DNA of 50,123 nucleotides. Origin: an uncultured Lachnospiraceae bacterium. GTDB taxonomy: Bacteria; Bacillota; Clostridia; Lachnospirales; Lachnospiraceae. The translations under genes and the position numbers were made by a program. The stretch's first letter is position 1. Every line of letters starts with the position of its first letter. This document shows, one piece after another, positions 48,692 to 50,123 of this stretch. The notes under the pieces are model-generated. The model worked only from the letters and a program-made list of their open reading frames with translations. It ran no database searches and was not told where the DNA came from. Where the stretch lies: positions 1 to 50,123 of the forward strand of contig UQAW01000021.1 in assembly GCA_900539175.1 (NCBI GenBank), written 5' to 3'.

Positions 48692-50062
48692 ATGGCAAAA
48701 AGCGCGAAAACGGTATTTTTTTGTCAAAATTGCGGTTATGAATCTGCAAAATGGATGGGACAATGTCCGGGGTGCAAAGAGTGGAATACTTTTGCGGAGG
48801 AAGTGATAGATAATAAGACGACAGCGGTAAGGAAAATGGTTTCTGAGATAAAAACAGTTTCTCTTTCGCAAATCGACATGAAGGAAGAAAGCAGGATGAT
48901 TACCGGTATCGGAGAATTGGACCGGGTTCTGGGCGGTGGAATTGTACCGGGTTCTTTGACGCTGGTTGGCGGAGATCCAGGAATTGGAAAATCCACGTTG
49001 CTGCTTCAGGTTTGCAGACAACTTTCTTTAAACGGGAAAAGTGTGCTTTATATCTCTGGTGAGGAATCACTTCGTCAGATTAAACTGCGGGCAATCCGAA
49101 TCGGGCAGTTTAATGAAAAATTACAATTGTTATGTGAAACAAATCTGGCTGCAATTCATGAAGTGATAAAACGTGAAAAGCCACAGGTTGCAGTGATAGA
49201 CTCAATACAGACAATGTTCAATGAAGAAGTTAGTTCTGCACCGGGAAGTGTTTCTCAGGTAAGGGAATCTACCAATGTTTTGATGCAGATTGCAAAAGGT
49301 ATGGGGGTATCCATTTTTATTGTCGGTCATGTAACAAAAGATGGCAATGTTGCTGGTCCAAGAGTATTGGAACATATGGTGGACACTGTGTTATATTTCG
49401 AAGGGGAACGACATGCGTCTTACCGCATCTTGCGGGGAGTTAAAAACAGATTTGGATCTACAAATGAAATTGGTGTCTTTGAAATGCGTTCGGAGGGATT
49501 GATGGAGGTGAAAAATCCTTCAGAATTTATGTTGGACGGAAAACCGGAAGGAGCTTCTGGGTCCATAGTAGCCTGTTCCATGGAGGGAACAAGACCAATA
49601 CTCATAGAGGTTCAGGCATTAGTGTGTCCCAGTAACTTTGGAATTCCCAGGAGGACTGCCGCAGGAACTGATTTTAATCGCGTAAATTTATTGATGGCAG
49701 TTCTGGAAAAGCGTGCACATTTGAATCTTTCCGCCAGCGATGCTTATGTTAATATCGCGGGAGGAATCAGGATGAATGAACCTGCTATTGATCTGGCGAT
49801 ACTTTTAGCTTTAGTGTCCAGTTATCGGGATGCTGTAATTAATGAAAAGACAGTTGCATTCGGTGAAGTTGGGTTAAGCGGTGAGGTACGTGCCGTAAGC
49901 ATGGCGGAACAGAGAGTTGCGGAAGCAAAGAAACTTGGATTTGAAACGGTCATTTTGCCGGCTGTCTGTATGAAGGCGGTAGATAAGATTAGGGGTATCA
50001 GATTGATTGCGGTAGACAATATCAAAGATGCCATTTGTTATATTACCTCGTCAGTTTCCTGA
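48692..50062 (+). CDS. radA: DNA repair protein RadA
   Basis: RadA is a RecA-like ATPase that helps branch migration and processing of recombination intermediates. The N-terminal C4 zinc finger (CQNCGYESAKWMGQCPGC) is followed by Walker A GGDPGIGKST, the RadA-specific KNRFGSTNEIG and a C-terminal Lon-like domain (NIAGGIRMNEPAIDLAILLALVSS). A longer frame from 48659 exists; the ATG at 48692 with GGAGGG is the natural start (456 residues). It lies just after a terminator, so its promoter must lie within or before the upstream gene, or read-through occurs. Confidence 0.95.
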   Translation: MAKSAKTVFFCQNCGYESAKWMGQCPGCKEWNTFAEEVIDNKTTAVRKMVSEIKTVSLSQIDMKEESRMITGIGELDRVLGGGIVPGSLTLVGGDPGIGKSTLLLQVCRQLSLNGKSVLYISGEESLRQIKLRAIRIGQFNEKLQLLCETNLAAIHEVIKREKPQVAVIDSIQTMFNEEVSSAPGSVSQVRESTNVLMQIAKGMGVSIFIVGHVTKDGNVAGPRVLEHMVDTVLYFEGERHASYRILRGVKNRFGSTNEIGVFEMRSEGLMEVKNPSEFMLDGKPEGASGSIVACSMEGTRPILIEVQALVCPSNFGIPRRTAAGTDFNRVNLLMAVLEKRAHLNLSASDAYVNIAGGIRMNEPAIDLAILLALVSSYRDAVINEKTVAFGEVGLSGEVRAVSMAEQRVAEAKKLGFETVILPAVCMKAVDKIRGIRLIAVDNIKDAICYITSSVS

Positions 50063-50070
50063 TGAATAGC

Positions 50071-50118
50071 TGGTAAACGGACATGTCTGCTGACGCAGAC
50101 ATCACCATTCATGAAAGT
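50071..50118 (-). repeat. Short hairpin repeat, copy B
   Basis: Read on the minus strand it matches 24466-24513: CATGAATGG, GATG, the hairpin ATGTCTGC-GTCA-GCAGACAT, then GTCCGTTT. The stem is perfect here, while copy A has one T-G wobble. It lies just downstream of radA at the window edge, pointing leftwards. Confidence 0.7.
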
Positions 50119-50123
50119 CGATT

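Noticed and set aside
1..50123. Prophage, insertion sequence, CRISPR array, tRNA or rRNA
   Set aside because: No transposase, integrase, phage structural gene, regularly spaced repeats or RNA gene sequence was recognised; the two repeat families are isolated and have no associated protein.

Overview
The window looks like a chromosomal segment of a spore-forming, low-to-moderate GC Clostridia, most likely a gut Lachnospiraceae (Blautia/Dorea/Roseburia-like). The reasons are AGGAGG-type ribosome sites, TTGACA/TATAAT promoters, CotF-like spore coat proteins, a CwlC-like amidase without signal peptide, an ECF pantothenate S-component, a THF-type riboswitch and many Lachnospiraceae-style proteins. 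No transposase, integrase, rRNA, tRNA or CRISPR array was seen. The genus call is inference.

Layout. 0.1-5.8 kb: polyamine operon (cupin regulator, potA-potB-potC-potD) and a small kinase-like gene. 5.9-7.3 kb: MATE exporter. 7.4-10.8 kb, minus strand: a complete two-gene binary AB toxin, an actin-type ADP-ribosyltransferase followed by its pore-forming translocation partner, both very close in motif and order to C2I/C2II of Clostridium botulinum. 11.0-13.7 kb: pabA-pabB-pabC. 13.8-14.6 kb: a lipoprotein barnase and its barstar inhibitor under a near-consensus promoter. 14.8-16.2 kb: a PurF-like protein lacking the glutaminase cysteine. 16.3-18.0 kb: spore coat proteins and an unknown protein. 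18.0-22.1 kb: pcrA, a DagK-type lipid kinase and a PAP2 phosphatase. 22.2-23.0 kb (minus): amidase. 23.1-30.1 kb: PucR-type regulator and an amino-acid uptake and catabolism operon (ABC transporter, cytidylate-kinase-like protein, class III aminotransferase, Fe-dependent alcohol dehydrogenase). 30.4-34.1 kb: purL. 34.2-37.2 kb: AraC/GyrI regulator, CNNM/CorC membrane protein, Lrp regulator. 37.2-40.2 kb: promoter, THF riboswitch, terminator, then folE-HD-folP-folBK. 40.3-43.6 kb: SEC-C protein and coaBC-panT-coaX. 43.7-50.1 kb: GntR regulator, clpC, degV, a structured repeat, an unknown beta-rich protein and radA.

Two themes stand out. First, vitamin and cofactor supply: pabABC and the riboswitch-controlled fol operon together make folate, and coaBC-panT-coaX turn imported pantothenate into CoA. 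Second, toxin and defence genes: the C2-like binary toxin and the lipoprotein barnase/barstar pair.

Among non-coding features, the most notable is a roughly 190-nt multi-hairpin repeat (one full copy, one 5' half, one 3' half cut by the window edge). Its stems carry compensatory base changes between copies, which suggests selection on structure. A second, shorter hairpin repeat occurs at 24.5 kb and at the right edge.
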